From: Mycobacterium xenopi
GTDB lineage: Bacteria > Actinomycetota > Actinomycetes > Mycobacteriales > Mycobacteriaceae
Assembly: GCF_009936235.1 (NCBI RefSeq)
Contig: NZ_AP022314.1
Location: 1,302,001 to 1,366,000 of the forward strand
Reading direction: 5' to 3'
DNA length: 64,000 bases
Under the pieces are notes generated by a model, which ran no database searches, was not told the DNA's origin, and was given only the letters and a program-made list of their open reading frames with translations. The translations under genes were made by a program, and so were the position numbers. Of this stretch, positions 34,639-42,882 are shown one piece after another; the stretch's first letter is position 1; each line of letters begins with the position of its first letter.

Positions 34639-35766
34639 TTGAACGTACTCACGAGGCTTCACCAGACCCCATCACCGATCCTGCGGATCCTGGTCGCCGC
34701 GTTGTTGCTGGTGCTGACGTTCGCGGGCGGGTATGCGGTCGCCGCGCGCAAGACTGTGACGCTGAGCGTCGACGGCACCCGGTTGACGGTGACCACGATG
34801 AAGTCTCGGGTTATCGACGTGCTCAAGGAGAACGGGTTCGACGTCGGCGAACGCGACGACTTGTACCCGACCGGCAACGAGCGGGTTCACGACGACGACG
34901 AGATAATCCTTCGGCGCAGCCGGCCCCTGCAGATCTCCTTAGATGGTCACGGCACCAAGCAGGTGTGGACGACGGCATCCACCGTTGACGAGGCCCTGGC
35001 CCAACTGGCCATGACCGACACCGCGCCCGCCGCGGCCTCCCGCGGCAGCCGGGTGCCATTGGCCGGGATGGCCCTTCCGGTGGTCACCGCGAAGACCGTG
35101 CGGATCAACGACGGCGGGACCGTGCGCACCGTGCACCTGGCCGCGCCGAACGTCGGCGAGCTACTGGACGCCGCCGGCGCGCCGTTAGAGCAAAGCGACA
35201 AAGTGATGCCGGGCGCTTCGACGCCGGTCACCGACGGAATGCAGATTGAGGTCACCCGCATCCGCATGGAGAAGGTCACCGAGCGGGTGCCGCTACCGCC
35301 GACCCCGCATCGCATCGAAGACCCGGAGATGAACATCAGCCGCCAGGTCGTCGAAGACCCGGGCAGCCCGGGCACTCAGGACGTGACCTTCGCCGTGGCC
35401 AAGGTCAATGGAGTAGAGACCGGCCGCTTGCCCGTCGCCAACACGGTGATCACACCGGCTCGTGACGCCGTGCTGCGGGTCGGCACCAAGCCCGGCACCG
35501 AGGTGCCGCCGATACCCGATGCCACCGTGTGGGACGCGATTGCGCGCTGCGAAGCGGGTGGCAACTGGGCGATCAACACCGGGAACGGGTATTACGGCGG
35601 TGTGCAGTTCGACCAAAGCACCTGGGAACGCAGCGGCGGTTTGCGGTATGCCCCCCGCGCTGATCTGGCCACCCGTGAGGAGCAGATCGCCGTCGCCGAG
35701 ACGGTGCTACAACGACAGGGCTGGGGCGCGTGGCCGGTGTGCAGCGGAAGAGCAGGTGCGCGCTGA
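34639..35766 (+). CDS. rpfB: Resuscitation-promoting factor B
   Basis: 375 residues from TTG 34639 (GGTCGGGGAAA upstream). Secreted, membrane-tethered muralytic enzyme that wakes dormant cells. Signal/anchor ILRILVAALLLVLTFAGGY, three DUF348 repeats (each with a TxxxDAL-like helix such as STVDEALAQLAM), a G5 domain (about VPLPPTPHRIEDPEMNISRQ to ITPARDAV), and the C-terminal lysozyme-like Rpf domain with catalytic Glu in AIARCEAGGNWAINTGNGYY. Equivalent to Rv1009. The 3' end overlaps ksgA, so the genes are co-transcribed. Confidence 0.96.
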   Translation: MNVLTRLHQTPSPILRILVAALLLVLTFAGGYAVAARKTVTLSVDGTRLTVTTMKSRVIDVLKENGFDVGERDDLYPTGNERVHDDDEIILRRSRPLQISLDGHGTKQVWTTASTVDEALAQLAMTDTAPAAASRGSRVPLAGMALPVVTAKTVRINDGGTVRTVHLAAPNVGELLDAAGAPLEQSDKVMPGASTPVTDGMQIEVTRIRMEKVTERVPLPPTPHRIEDPEMNISRQVVEDPGSPGTQDVTFAVAKVNGVETGRLPVANTVITPARDAVLRVGTKPGTEVPPIPDATVWDAIARCEAGGNWAINTGNGYYGGVQFDQSTWERSGGLRYAPRADLATREEQIAVAETVLQRQGWGAWPVCSGRAGAR

Positions 35767-36659
35767 CCATACGGCTATTGGGCCGGACCGAAATACGGCG
35801 GCTGGCTAGAGAACTCGAATTCCGGCCACGGAAGGCGTTGGGGCAGAACTTCGTCCACGACGCCAACACGGTGCGCCGGGTGGTGTCCGCGTCCGGTGTG
35901 AGCCGGTCCGACCACGTGCTCGAGGTGGGGCCGGGTCTGGGGTCGCTGACGCTGGCATTGCTCGACCGTGGCGCCACGGTCACCGCCGTCGAGATCGACC
36001 CTGCGCTGGCCGGCCGGCTGCGCAAAACCGTTGCCGAGCACTCCCACAGCGAAATCCACCGACTGACAGTGCTCAACCGCGATGTCTTGTCGATCCGCCG
36101 CACCGACCTGGCTGCCGAACCGACAGCCGTCGTCGCCAACCTGCCCTACAACGTCGCCGTTCCTGCGCTGTTGCACCTGCTCGCCGAGTTCCCCTCGGTG
36201 CGCACGGTAATGGTGATGGTGCAGGCCGAGGTCGCCGAACGGCTCGCCGCTGAACCCGGAAGCAAGGACTACGGCGTGCCCAGTGTCAAGGTGCGCTTCT
36301 TCGGACGGGTCCGCCGCTTTGGCATGGTGTCGCCGACGGTGTTCTGGCCGATCCCGCGGGTCTACTCCGGGTTGGTGCGCATCGACCGCTACGAGGTGTC
36401 GCCGTGGCCCACCGACGAGCTGTTCCGCCAGCGTGTCTTTGAACTGGTCGACACCGCATTTGCACAGCGGCGCAAGACATCTCGCAACGCCTTCGCCGAA
36501 TGGGCGGGCTCGGGCAATGAATCCGCGAAGCGCCTGCTCGCCGCCAGCATCGACCCTGCCCGCCGTGGCGAGACGCTGTCGATCGAGGACTTCGTGCGCT
36601 TGCTGCAGCGCTCCGGTGAGTGGAACGACGACAGCGCTGCCGGTCAGGAGGCGTCCTAA
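35739..36659 (+). CDS. ksgA: 16S rRNA (adenine1518/1519-N6)-dimethyltransferase
   Basis: 306 residues from GTG 35739 (GTG 35730 also in frame); starts inside rpfB, overlapping by 28 bp. KsgA dimethylates two adenines of helix 45 in late 30S assembly. Motifs: KALGQNFVHDANTV, VLEVGPGLGSLTLAL (SAM site), VEIDPALAGRL, and catalytic ANLPYNVAVPAL. The C-terminal RNA-binding domain includes FAQRRKTSRNAFAEW. Equivalent to Rv1010. Confidence 0.95.
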   Translation: MQRKSRCALTIRLLGRTEIRRLARELEFRPRKALGQNFVHDANTVRRVVSASGVSRSDHVLEVGPGLGSLTLALLDRGATVTAVEIDPALAGRLRKTVAEHSHSEIHRLTVLNRDVLSIRRTDLAAEPTAVVANLPYNVAVPALLHLLAEFPSVRTVMVMVQAEVAERLAAEPGSKDYGVPSVKVRFFGRVRRFGMVSPTVFWPIPRVYSGLVRIDRYEVSPWPTDELFRQRVFELVDTAFAQRRKTSRNAFAEWAGSGNESAKRLLAASIDPARRGETLSIEDFVRLLQRSGEWNDDSAAGQEAS

Positions 36660-36667
36660 CCGGCGGC

Positions 36668-37465
36668 TCAGCGCAGTACTCGGGTGAGGTGGTCGACGAA
36701 TTCGGCGCAAGATTGGTAGCGCAGTTCGGGATCCCTGGCCATCGCCTTGGCGATGACGGCGTCGAACGCTCGCGGCAGCCACGCGGCTTTACGCGAAATC
36801 CGCGGGGGGATACCACGTAGATGAGCGTCGACCAGCTCGGCGGCGGTGTCGGCGGTGAACGGCGGTGCGCCGGTGATCAGTTCGACCGCTGAACAAGCCA
36901 GCGCGTATTGGTCGGTGGCCGCTGTGGGCGCGTGCCCGCGCAGCACCTCTGGGGCGGCGTACGACAGCGAGGCCTGCAGGTTCTTCGGTCGCCGAAATAC
37001 GTCCTCGACGACCGCGTGCGCCACCCCGAAGTCGACCAGCACCGCGCCTGTTCCCGAAAAGTATTTTGCCACAAGAATATTAGCTGGTTTGACGTCGGCG
37101 TGCACCACACCACAACGGTGGATGTAATCCAGGGCGTCGGAAATCTGGGCAAGGGCGGCTAGGCGTTGTTCCAGCCGTTGCAGCCGCGTCGATTTGCCCC
37201 CGTCGATGAATTGCATTGCCAGCCAATGCGGCCCGTGTGCGTAGACCTCGACGATGTGAGGATGGCCGAGTCGATGCGCGAACTCGAATTCGCGGACTAG
37301 GCGAGCGCGCTCCGGCGCAGTCCGGTGCTCCTCGGTAAGGATTTTCAGGGCCACCACATGGTCGGGACGTTCGCGGTCATGCGCCCGGTAGACGATGGCC
37401 GAGCCGCCGCGGCCAACCTCTTCATCCACGACGTAGCCGTCGAAGGTCTCGCCGGCGTCGACCAT
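36668..37465 (-). CDS. Small soluble Ser/Thr protein kinase, catalytic loop HAD instead of HRD
   Basis: 265 residues, just a kinase domain: VGRGGSAIVYRAHDRERPDH (P-loop), VVALKILTEEH (VALK Lys), HADVKPANILV (catalytic loop), VDFGVAHA (DFG), SYAAPEVLRG (APE), ATDQYALACSAVELITGAPP. No membrane helix or sensor domain, unlike most mycobacterial Pkn kinases. The Arg before the catalytic Asp is replaced by Ala, so it is a non-RD kinase not needing activation-loop phosphorylation. It is inserted, opposite strand, between ksgA and ispE, which are adjacent to Rv1010-Rv1011 in M. tuberculosis. A TACCCT -10 ends 6 nt before ATG 37465. Confidence 0.88.
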   Translation of the reverse strand: MVDAGETFDGYVVDEEVGRGGSAIVYRAHDRERPDHVVALKILTEEHRTAPERARLVREFEFAHRLGHPHIVEVYAHGPHWLAMQFIDGGKSTRLQRLEQRLAALAQISDALDYIHRCGVVHADVKPANILVAKYFSGTGAVLVDFGVAHAVVEDVFRRPKNLQASLSYAAPEVLRGHAPTAATDQYALACSAVELITGAPPFTADTAAELVDAHLRGIPPRISRKAAWLPRAFDAVIAKAMARDPELRYQSCAEFVDHLTRVLR

Positions 37466-37471
37466 GCCCTC

Positions 37472-37477
37472 AGGGTA
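37472..37477 (-). promoter_or_regulatory. -10 element (TACCCT) of the kinase gene
   Basis: On the minus strand TACCCT then 6 nt then ATG 37465; predicted leaderless. Confidence 0.4.
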
Positions 37478-37565
37478 GGTTGCGGCGGGGTTTGATGGCC
37501 CGGATCCTCGGTGAGCGGTGGCAGCATCGTCGCCGGAACCCCTGTGGTTTGCCCAGCACCGGCGA

Positions 37566-37571
37566 TACTCT
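37566..37571 (+). promoter_or_regulatory. -10 element (TACTCT) of ispE
   Basis: TACTCT then 6 nt then GTG 37578. It gives ispE its own promoter, which it needs here because the kinase gene separates it from rpfB-ksgA. Confidence 0.45.
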
Positions 37572-37577
37572 CGGGCG

Positions 37578-38534
37578 GTGCCAATGGACGGAAACACCGC
37601 TGCTCAGTGGGTGCCCACCGGATCGGTCACGGTCCGGGTGCCCGGAAAGGTCAACCTCTACCTTGCCGTTGGCGATCGCCGCGCCGATGGCTATCACGAG
37701 CTGACGACGGTGTTTCACGCGGTCTCGCTGGTCGACGAGGTCACTGTCCGCAACGCTGACGTGCTGTCACTCAAGGTCATTGGCGAAGGCGCCGACGAGG
37801 TGCCCACGGACGAACGCAACCTGGCTTGGCAGGCCGCCGAGCTGATGGCCGAGCATGTCGGTCGGGCACCGGACGTGTCGATCACGATCGACAAGTCCAT
37901 TCCCGTTGCCGGTGGGATGGCGGGCGGAAGCGCCGACGCGGCCGCAGTCTTGGTCGGCATGAATGCGCTGTGGGAGCTCGGCGTGCCACGCCGCGACCTG
38001 CACGCCCTCGCAGCACGGCTGGGCAGCGATGTGCCGTTCGCGCTGCACGGCGGCACCGCGCTGGGAACCGGCCGCGGCGAGGAGCTGGCCACCGTGCTGT
38101 CGCGTAACACCTTCCACTGGGTGCTGGCGTTCGCCAATAGCGGCCTGTCCACCACGGCAGTGTTCGCCGAGCTCGACCGGCTGCGGAAGGCCGGGGCGCC
38201 GCCGCGACTCGGTGAGCCCGGCCCTGTGCTGGCGGCGCTCGCCGCCGGTAATCCGCAGCAGTTGGCGCCGCTGCTGGGCAACGAGCTGCAAGCCGCCGCG
38301 GTGAGTTTGGACCCCTCGCTGCGCCGCGCGCTGCGTGCCGGCGTGGAGGCGGGCGCCCTGGCCGGAATCGTGTCCGGATCCGGGCCGACGTGCGCGTTTT
38401 TGTGCTCGTCGGCGACGTCGGCGATCGACGTCGGCACTCAGCTGTCTGGTGCCGGCGTCTGCCGCACGGTCCGCGTCGCCAGCGGGCCGGTGCACGGTGC
38501 CCGAGTCGTGCCAGCGCCCGTGACCGAAGTGTGA
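37578..38534 (+). CDS. ispE: 4-diphosphocytidyl-2-C-methyl-D-erythritol kinase
   Basis: 318 residues from GTG 37578, chosen from the -10 spacing; GTG 37611 (VPTGSVTVRV) is an alternative. GHMP-family kinase of the MEP isoprenoid path. Motifs: VPGKVNLYLAVGDRRADGYH (substrate), IPVAGGMAGGSADAAAVLVG (ATP loop) and IVSGSGPTCAFLC (motif 3). Equivalent to Rv1011. Essential for isoprenoid synthesis in mycobacteria. Confidence 0.95.
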   Translation: MPMDGNTAAQWVPTGSVTVRVPGKVNLYLAVGDRRADGYHELTTVFHAVSLVDEVTVRNADVLSLKVIGEGADEVPTDERNLAWQAAELMAEHVGRAPDVSITIDKSIPVAGGMAGGSADAAAVLVGMNALWELGVPRRDLHALAARLGSDVPFALHGGTALGTGRGEELATVLSRNTFHWVLAFANSGLSTTAVFAELDRLRKAGAPPRLGEPGPVLAALAAGNPQQLAPLLGNELQAAAVSLDPSLRRALRAGVEAGALAGIVSGSGPTCAFLCSSATSAIDVGTQLSGAGVCRTVRVASGPVHGARVVPAPVTEV

Positions 38535-38860
38535 CCTGAGGCTCAAAGCAACCAAAAGCAACCAATTGTTTGGTGGTTACTTAAGAGGAGCTTAAGATGT
38601 TCGGCGGTGATGACTAGCGGTCGAACAATGCGCCCCCCCGCACCGCCCACCGGCACGTCCGGTGGGCGGTCGACCAGGCACCACAGCGGCCGTTCCTTCG
38701 CTGACCGTCGAACCTCTCGCGAGGTCGCTCACGCATCACCGATTCGAGACATAACCGCTCCTCAATCGTGTGCGCGCCGCTACTGCGCATCACGCACTAG
38801 CGCGGGGAGCATGAAATTTCGGGCCCGGGAAGCGCCGGTGCCGGAAGCCAGGAGGGTGTG
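38535..38860 (+). other. Intergenic region upstream of the acyl-CoA ligase, with mini-ORF and perfect hairpin
   Basis: 326 bp with no convincing gene. It holds CTTAAG-AGGAG-CTTAAG directly before ATG 38597, which opens a seven-codon frame (MFGGDD, stop), an ideal ribosome site for a tiny leader peptide. Some 40 bp later comes a perfect 12-bp hairpin ACCGCCCACCGG / CCGGTGGGCGGT (38642-38670, 5-nt loop). An open frame at 38607-38864 (85 codons) shows no family features. The ligase ribosome site GGAGG is at 38851-38855. Confidence 0.5.
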
Positions 38861-40495
38861 GTGAGCAGGTTTACCGAGAAGATGTTCCGCAACGCCCACA
38901 CCAGCCCGCGCGGCATGGTCACCGGCGAGCCGCACCACCCGGTCCGGCATACCTGGCGTGAGGTCCATGAGCGGGCCCGCCGGGTAGCCGGTGGACTGGC
39001 GGCTAACGGCGTGGGGCACGGCGACGCGGTCGGTGTACTTGTCGGCGCGCCGGTGGAGATCGCGCCGACCGCGCAGGGGCTATGGATGCGCGGCGCCAGC
39101 CTGACCATGCTGCATCAGCCCACTCCGCGCACCGATCTGGCGGTCTGGGCGCAGGACACGACGACGGTCGTCGACATGATCGAGGCCAAAGCGGTCGTCG
39201 TTTCCGACCCGTTCATGGCGGCGGCGCCGGTGCTCGAGCAGCGCGGTGTCAAGGTGCTGACCGTTGAGCAGTTGCTGGCCGCCGACCCGATCGACCCGAT
39301 CGACACCGACGAGGACGATCTGGCGTTGATGCAGTTGACGTCCGGCTCGACCGGCTCGCCCAAGGCCGTGCAGATCACCCACCGCAACGTGTACTCCAAC
39401 GTCGAGGCCATGTTCGTCGGCGTCAAGTACGACCTTGAGAAAGACGTGATGATCAGCTGGCTGCCGTGTTTCCACGACATGGGCATGATCGGCTTTTTGA
39501 CCGTGCCGATGTACTTCGGCGCCGAGCTGGTCAAGGTCACCCCGATGGACTTTTTGCGCGACACGCTGCTGTGGGCCAAGCTGATCGACAAGTACAAGGG
39601 CACGTTCATCTGCGGGCCGAACTTCGCCTACTCGCTGTTCGCCAAGCGGTTGCGCAAGCAGGCCAAGCCCGGGCAGTTCGACCTGTCGACCCTGCGGATT
39701 GCGATGTCGGGCGCCGAACCGGTGGACCCCGCCGACGTCGAAGACCTGATCGACGCGGGCCGGCCGTTCGGCCTGCGACCCGAGGCCATCCTGCCCGCCT
39801 ACGGCATGGCGGAAACCACGCTGGCGGTGTCGTTCTCCCCGGTGGAACAGGGCCTGATCGTCGACGAGGTGGACGCCGACCTGCTGGCTGCGCTGCGTCG
39901 CGCGGTGCCGGCCACCAAGGGCAACGTGCGCCGACTGGCGTCGCTCGGGCCGGTGCTCGACGGGATCGAGGCCCGCGTCGTCGACGAGGACGGCAACGTG
40001 TTGCCGCCCCGGGGCGTCGGGGTGATCGAGTTGCGCGGTGAACCAATCACGCCCGGCTATATCACGATGGGCGGATTCATCCCGGCGCAGGACGAGCACG
40101 GCTGGTACGACACCGGCGACCTCGGCTACATCACCGAAAACGGTCACATCGTGGTGTGCGGGCGGGTCAAGGACGTCATCATCATGGCCGGCCGCAACAT
40201 CTATCCCACCGACATCGAACGCGCAGCCTGCCGGGTTCCCGGGGTGCGCCCGGGCTGTGCGGTGGCCGTGCGCCTCGACGCCGGGCACTCGCGGGAGACG
40301 TTCGCCGTCGCGGTCGAGTCCAACGCCTACGACGATCCGGCCGAAGTGCGTCGCATCGAGCATCAGGTGGCCCACGAAGTTGTCACCGAGGTCGACGTGC
40401 GGCCCCGCAACGTCGTGGTGCTGGGCCCCGGCACCATTCCCAAAACGCCGTCGGGCAAACTGCGCCGGGCCAATTCCGTCACGCTGGTCACCTAA
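38861..40495 (+). CDS. pks16: Long-chain fatty acyl-CoA/AMP ligase (Pks16-like)
   Basis: 544 residues, identical in length to M. tuberculosis Rv1013; despite its name it is not a polyketide synthase. ANL adenylating enzyme: LMQLTSGSTGSPKAVQITHR (P-loop), LPAYGMAETTLAVS (A5), WYDTGDLGYI (A7), GRVKDVIIMAGRNIYPTDIE (A8 hinge), PKTPSGKLRRAN (A10 Lys). Activates a fatty acid with ATP. GTG 38861 with GGAGG 5 nt upstream beats GTG 38858. Substrate unknown. Confidence 0.93.
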   Translation: MSRFTEKMFRNAHTSPRGMVTGEPHHPVRHTWREVHERARRVAGGLAANGVGHGDAVGVLVGAPVEIAPTAQGLWMRGASLTMLHQPTPRTDLAVWAQDTTTVVDMIEAKAVVVSDPFMAAAPVLEQRGVKVLTVEQLLAADPIDPIDTDEDDLALMQLTSGSTGSPKAVQITHRNVYSNVEAMFVGVKYDLEKDVMISWLPCFHDMGMIGFLTVPMYFGAELVKVTPMDFLRDTLLWAKLIDKYKGTFICGPNFAYSLFAKRLRKQAKPGQFDLSTLRIAMSGAEPVDPADVEDLIDAGRPFGLRPEAILPAYGMAETTLAVSFSPVEQGLIVDEVDADLLAALRRAVPATKGNVRRLASLGPVLDGIEARVVDEDGNVLPPRGVGVIELRGEPITPGYITMGGFIPAQDEHGWYDTGDLGYITENGHIVVCGRVKDVIIMAGRNIYPTDIERAACRVPGVRPGCAVAVRLDAGHSRETFAVAVESNAYDDPAEVRRIEHQVAHEVVTEVDVRPRNVVVLGPGTIPKTPSGKLRRANSVTLVT

Positions 40496-40502
40496 CTGCA
40501 GC

Positions 40503-40560
40503 CGAGCAGACGCAGAATCGCACCAATCAGCCCGCGCCAGCGCGATTCTGCGTCTGCTCG
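40503..40560. terminator. 19-bp perfect inverted repeat between convergent pks16 and pth
   Basis: Arm CGAGCAGACGCAGAATCGC (40503-40521) and its exact complement at 40542-40560, 20-nt loop. Placed 7 bp after the pks16 stop and 40 bp before the pth stop, where it can end transcription from both sides. No T-run, as usual for mycobacteria. Related repeats with GCAGACGCAAAATCGC are common between mycobacterial genes, from memory. Confidence 0.7.
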
Positions 40561-40600
40561 CGCCACCCTCGCTCCACCCTCGCGGCACCCTCGCGGTGGA

Positions 40601-41176
40601 TTACCAGGCGTGCACGACGTTCTGTGCCGCCTCCAGCCCCAGCTCGATGAGCAGCTCCGTGGCGTCGGCGGCCTGCTCGCAGATTGTGGGCACCTCGGCG
40701 CGCTCAGCGGCGGTGAAGTTCTCCAACACGAACGCGGCCGGATCTTTGCGGCCCGGTGGACGCCCGATGCCGATGCGAACCCGCTGAAAGTCCTTGGTGC
40801 CCAACGCTGCAGCTACGGATCGCAGCCCGTTGTGGCCGCCTTCGCCGCCGCCGAGCTTGAGCCGGATGCGACCGAAATCGAGGTCGAGATCGTCGTGGAT
40901 GACGATGATGTCCGCGGGCGGCACCGAGTAGAACTTGGCCAGCGGTGCGACTTGGCGACCGGATTCGTTCATGTAGCTGCGCGGTTTGGCCAGCACCACC
41001 GAACGCCCCCCGAGCTGACCGGTGACAATCTCGCAGCCAGACTTCTTGTGCGCCTTGAACGTTGACCCCAGTCGCGCGGCAAGCCGATCGGCGACCATGT
41101 ATCCGAGGTTGTGCCGGGTCCGGGCATAGTTCGGTCCCGGGTTGCCAAGGCCGACCACCAACAGGGGTTCGGCCAT
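40601..41176 (-). CDS. pth: Peptidyl-tRNA hydrolase
   Basis: 191 residues. LLVVGLGNPGPNYARTRHNL carries the catalytic His and Asn. KPRSYMNESGRQV and VIHDDLDLDFGRIRLKLGGG contain the remaining active-site Asn and Asp; GGHNGLRS follows. Frees peptides from stalled peptidyl-tRNA. Three bases after rplY, one transcript. Equivalent to Rv1014c. Confidence 0.97.
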   Translation of the reverse strand: MAEPLLVVGLGNPGPNYARTRHNLGYMVADRLAARLGSTFKAHKKSGCEIVTGQLGGRSVVLAKPRSYMNESGRQVAPLAKFYSVPPADIIVIHDDLDLDFGRIRLKLGGGEGGHNGLRSVAAALGTKDFQRVRIGIGRPPGRKDPAAFVLENFTAAERAEVPTICEQAADATELLIELGLEAAQNVVHAW

Positions 41177-41179
41177 GTG

Positions 41180-41845
41180 TTACTCGGACTCGGGTGGGGC
41201 GGCTTCGGCTTCTTCGGCGACCTCTTCCGCGGCTTCTTCGCGTTCCGCGACCTCGCCGGCACCTTCGGCCTCCAGCTCCTCGGCGGTCGGTGCGTTGACG
41301 ACGTTGACGACCAGCAGGTCGGGATCCGACACCAGGGTGACGCCCCGCGGGAGCGCCACCTGTCCCGCGGTGAACTGCGTGCCCGGCTGGGCATCCTGGA
41401 CGGAGACGGTCAACTGCTCGGGAATAGACAGCGCCTCGGCCTCGATCTCGATCGTGTTGGTTTCCTGAGTGACCAAAGTGCCCGGCGCGGGCTCACCCTC
41501 GACCTCGACCGTCACCTCGACGACAACCTTCTCGCCGCGGCGCACCAACAGCAGGTCAGCGTGCTGGATGGTGTGCCGGATCGGGTGCACGTCAATCGCC
41601 TTGGTCAACGCCAGCTGTTCCTTACCGTCAATGTTGAGGGTCAGCACCGCGTTGGTACCGGAATGGCGCAGCACCGCGGCGAATTCGTGTCCGGGCAGCT
41701 CCAGATGCTGTGGATCGCTGCCGTGACCGTAGAGCACCGCCGGGATCTTGCCGGCCCGTCGCGCCCGGCGAGATGCGCCTTTGCCGGTCTGGCTTCGCAC
41801 CGAGGCGGTCAGCTGATTGGTTGTCGATCCCGCGGATTTAGCCAT
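41180..41845 (-). CDS. rplY: 50S ribosomal protein L25/general stress protein Ctc
   Basis: 221 residues from ATG 41843-41845, with CAGGAGCGACACC as ribosome site. N-terminal 5S-rRNA-binding L25 domain (TGKGASRRARRAGKIPAVLY, AIDVHPIRHTIQHADLLLVR), then TL5/Ctc beta domain and an acidic Glu/Ala-rich tail (AEEVAEEAEAAPPESE). Binds 5S rRNA. Equivalent to Rv1015c; directly upstream of pth. Confidence 0.96.
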   Translation of the reverse strand: MAKSAGSTTNQLTASVRSQTGKGASRRARRAGKIPAVLYGHGSDPQHLELPGHEFAAVLRHSGTNAVLTLNIDGKEQLALTKAIDVHPIRHTIQHADLLLVRRGEKVVVEVTVEVEGEPAPGTLVTQETNTIEIEAEALSIPEQLTVSVQDAQPGTQFTAGQVALPRGVTLVSDPDLLVVNVVNAPTAEELEAEGAGEVAEREEAAEEVAEEAEAAPPESE

Positions 41846-41974
41846 GGTGTCGCTCCTGTGATGGTCGGGCACGGCCAGCATCGCGACAACCAGAAGGTCC
41901 CCGTCGATAACGGCGGCCGGCCGAATTGGCGGCCACCCTCGCCGTGACGCCCGACAGGGTAGCGCATCGGCGGG

Positions 41975-42841
41975 TCAGAGCGGAAATTTCACGCCGGTGA
42001 GCTGCTCAGACAGCTCCCAGAGCGCGACGGCGGTGCTGTCTTGGCGCGCTCGCCGGCTGCGGCCGACAGGCTGGGTGCGGCCGACCATGCCGAACCGCGG
42101 CCCGACGAACGTATCGCCCGGCAAATCCTGCGACGCGGCATAGAGGATCTGGCGGGCACCGAATTCGGGGTCGGTCGCGAAGAATCGGTTGCCGATCGCC
42201 ATCAACGCGTCTTCCACCCGCTGGCCTGAGTGTCCCTGCAGATTGGTGTGCGAATACCCGGGATGGGCAGCCAGCGCGCGCAGCGGTGAACCGACCGAAT
42301 CCAGGCGCCGCTGCAGTTCCCGGGTGAACAGCAGGTTGGCGAGTTTCGACTGGCCGTAGGCCAGCCACCGCGAGTACTGCCGGGACTGCCAGTTGAGGTC
42401 GGTCAGGCTGATGCGGCCGATCCGGTGGAACACGGACGACACGGTCACCACCCGGTCGGTGAGCACGGGCAGCAGCAGATTCGTCAGCGCGAAGTGGCCG
42501 AGGTGATTGGTGCCGATCTGGCTTTCGAAGCCATCCACGGTCCTGGCCTCCGGGGTGGCCATGATGCCGGCGTTGTTGATCAGCACGTCGACGTTGTCGA
42601 CGGTGTCGGCGAAGTTCCGCACCGAGGCCAAGTCCTGCAGGTCGAGCTGGCGCACCTCGACCTGGCCGGTCATCTGCCGCGCAGCGGCCTCGCCTTTGTC
42701 GGTGTTGCGCACGGCAAGGACGACGCGGGCGCCGACCCGGGCCAATTCGCGGGCCGTGATCGCACCCAGGCCACTGTTGGCGCCGGTGACGACGACTGTG
42801 CGTCCGGCGAATGACGGCAGGTCTGCGGCAGTCCACCTCAC
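41975..42841 (-). CDS. Short-chain dehydrogenase/reductase
   Basis: 288 residues from GTG 42841, supported by a TACCGT -10 seven nt upstream. Classical SDR: VVVTGANSGLGAITARELAR (NAD(P) loop), LDLQDLASVRNFAD, VLINNAGIMATPEA, active-site YGQSK preceded by Ser in TVSSVFHRIG, then AAHPGYSHTNLQG. Retinol dehydrogenase/protochlorophyllide reductase-like subgroup frequent in mycobacteria. Substrate unknown; no such gene lies between rplY and lpqT in M. tuberculosis. Confidence 0.9.
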   Translation of the reverse strand: MRWTAADLPSFAGRTVVVTGANSGLGAITARELARVGARVVLAVRNTDKGEAAARQMTGQVEVRQLDLQDLASVRNFADTVDNVDVLINNAGIMATPEARTVDGFESQIGTNHLGHFALTNLLLPVLTDRVVTVSSVFHRIGRISLTDLNWQSRQYSRWLAYGQSKLANLLFTRELQRRLDSVGSPLRALAAHPGYSHTNLQGHSGQRVEDALMAIGNRFFATDPEFGARQILYAASQDLPGDTFVGPRFGMVGRTQPVGRSRRARQDSTAVALWELSEQLTGVKFPL

Positions 42842-42848
42842 GGCAGAT

Positions 42849-42854
42849 ACGGTA
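42849..42854 (-). promoter_or_regulatory. -10 element (TACCGT) of the SDR gene
   Basis: Minus strand TACCGT then 7 nt then GTG 42841. Confidence 0.45.
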
Positions 42855-42882
42855 ACGCGACCAAGCAACGCGGTGCTGCCGG

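Noticed and set aside
38607..38864. 85-codon frame ending at the start of the acyl-CoA ligase
   Set aside because: Basic low-complexity translation covering a perfect hairpin; no resemblance to a known small protein. Kept only as part of the leader region description.
39080..40588. Long open frame (about 500 codons) antisense to the acyl-CoA ligase
   Set aside because: Arg/His-rich composition without any family motif; it mirrors the third-position GC bias of the ligase gene, which has complete ANL motifs.
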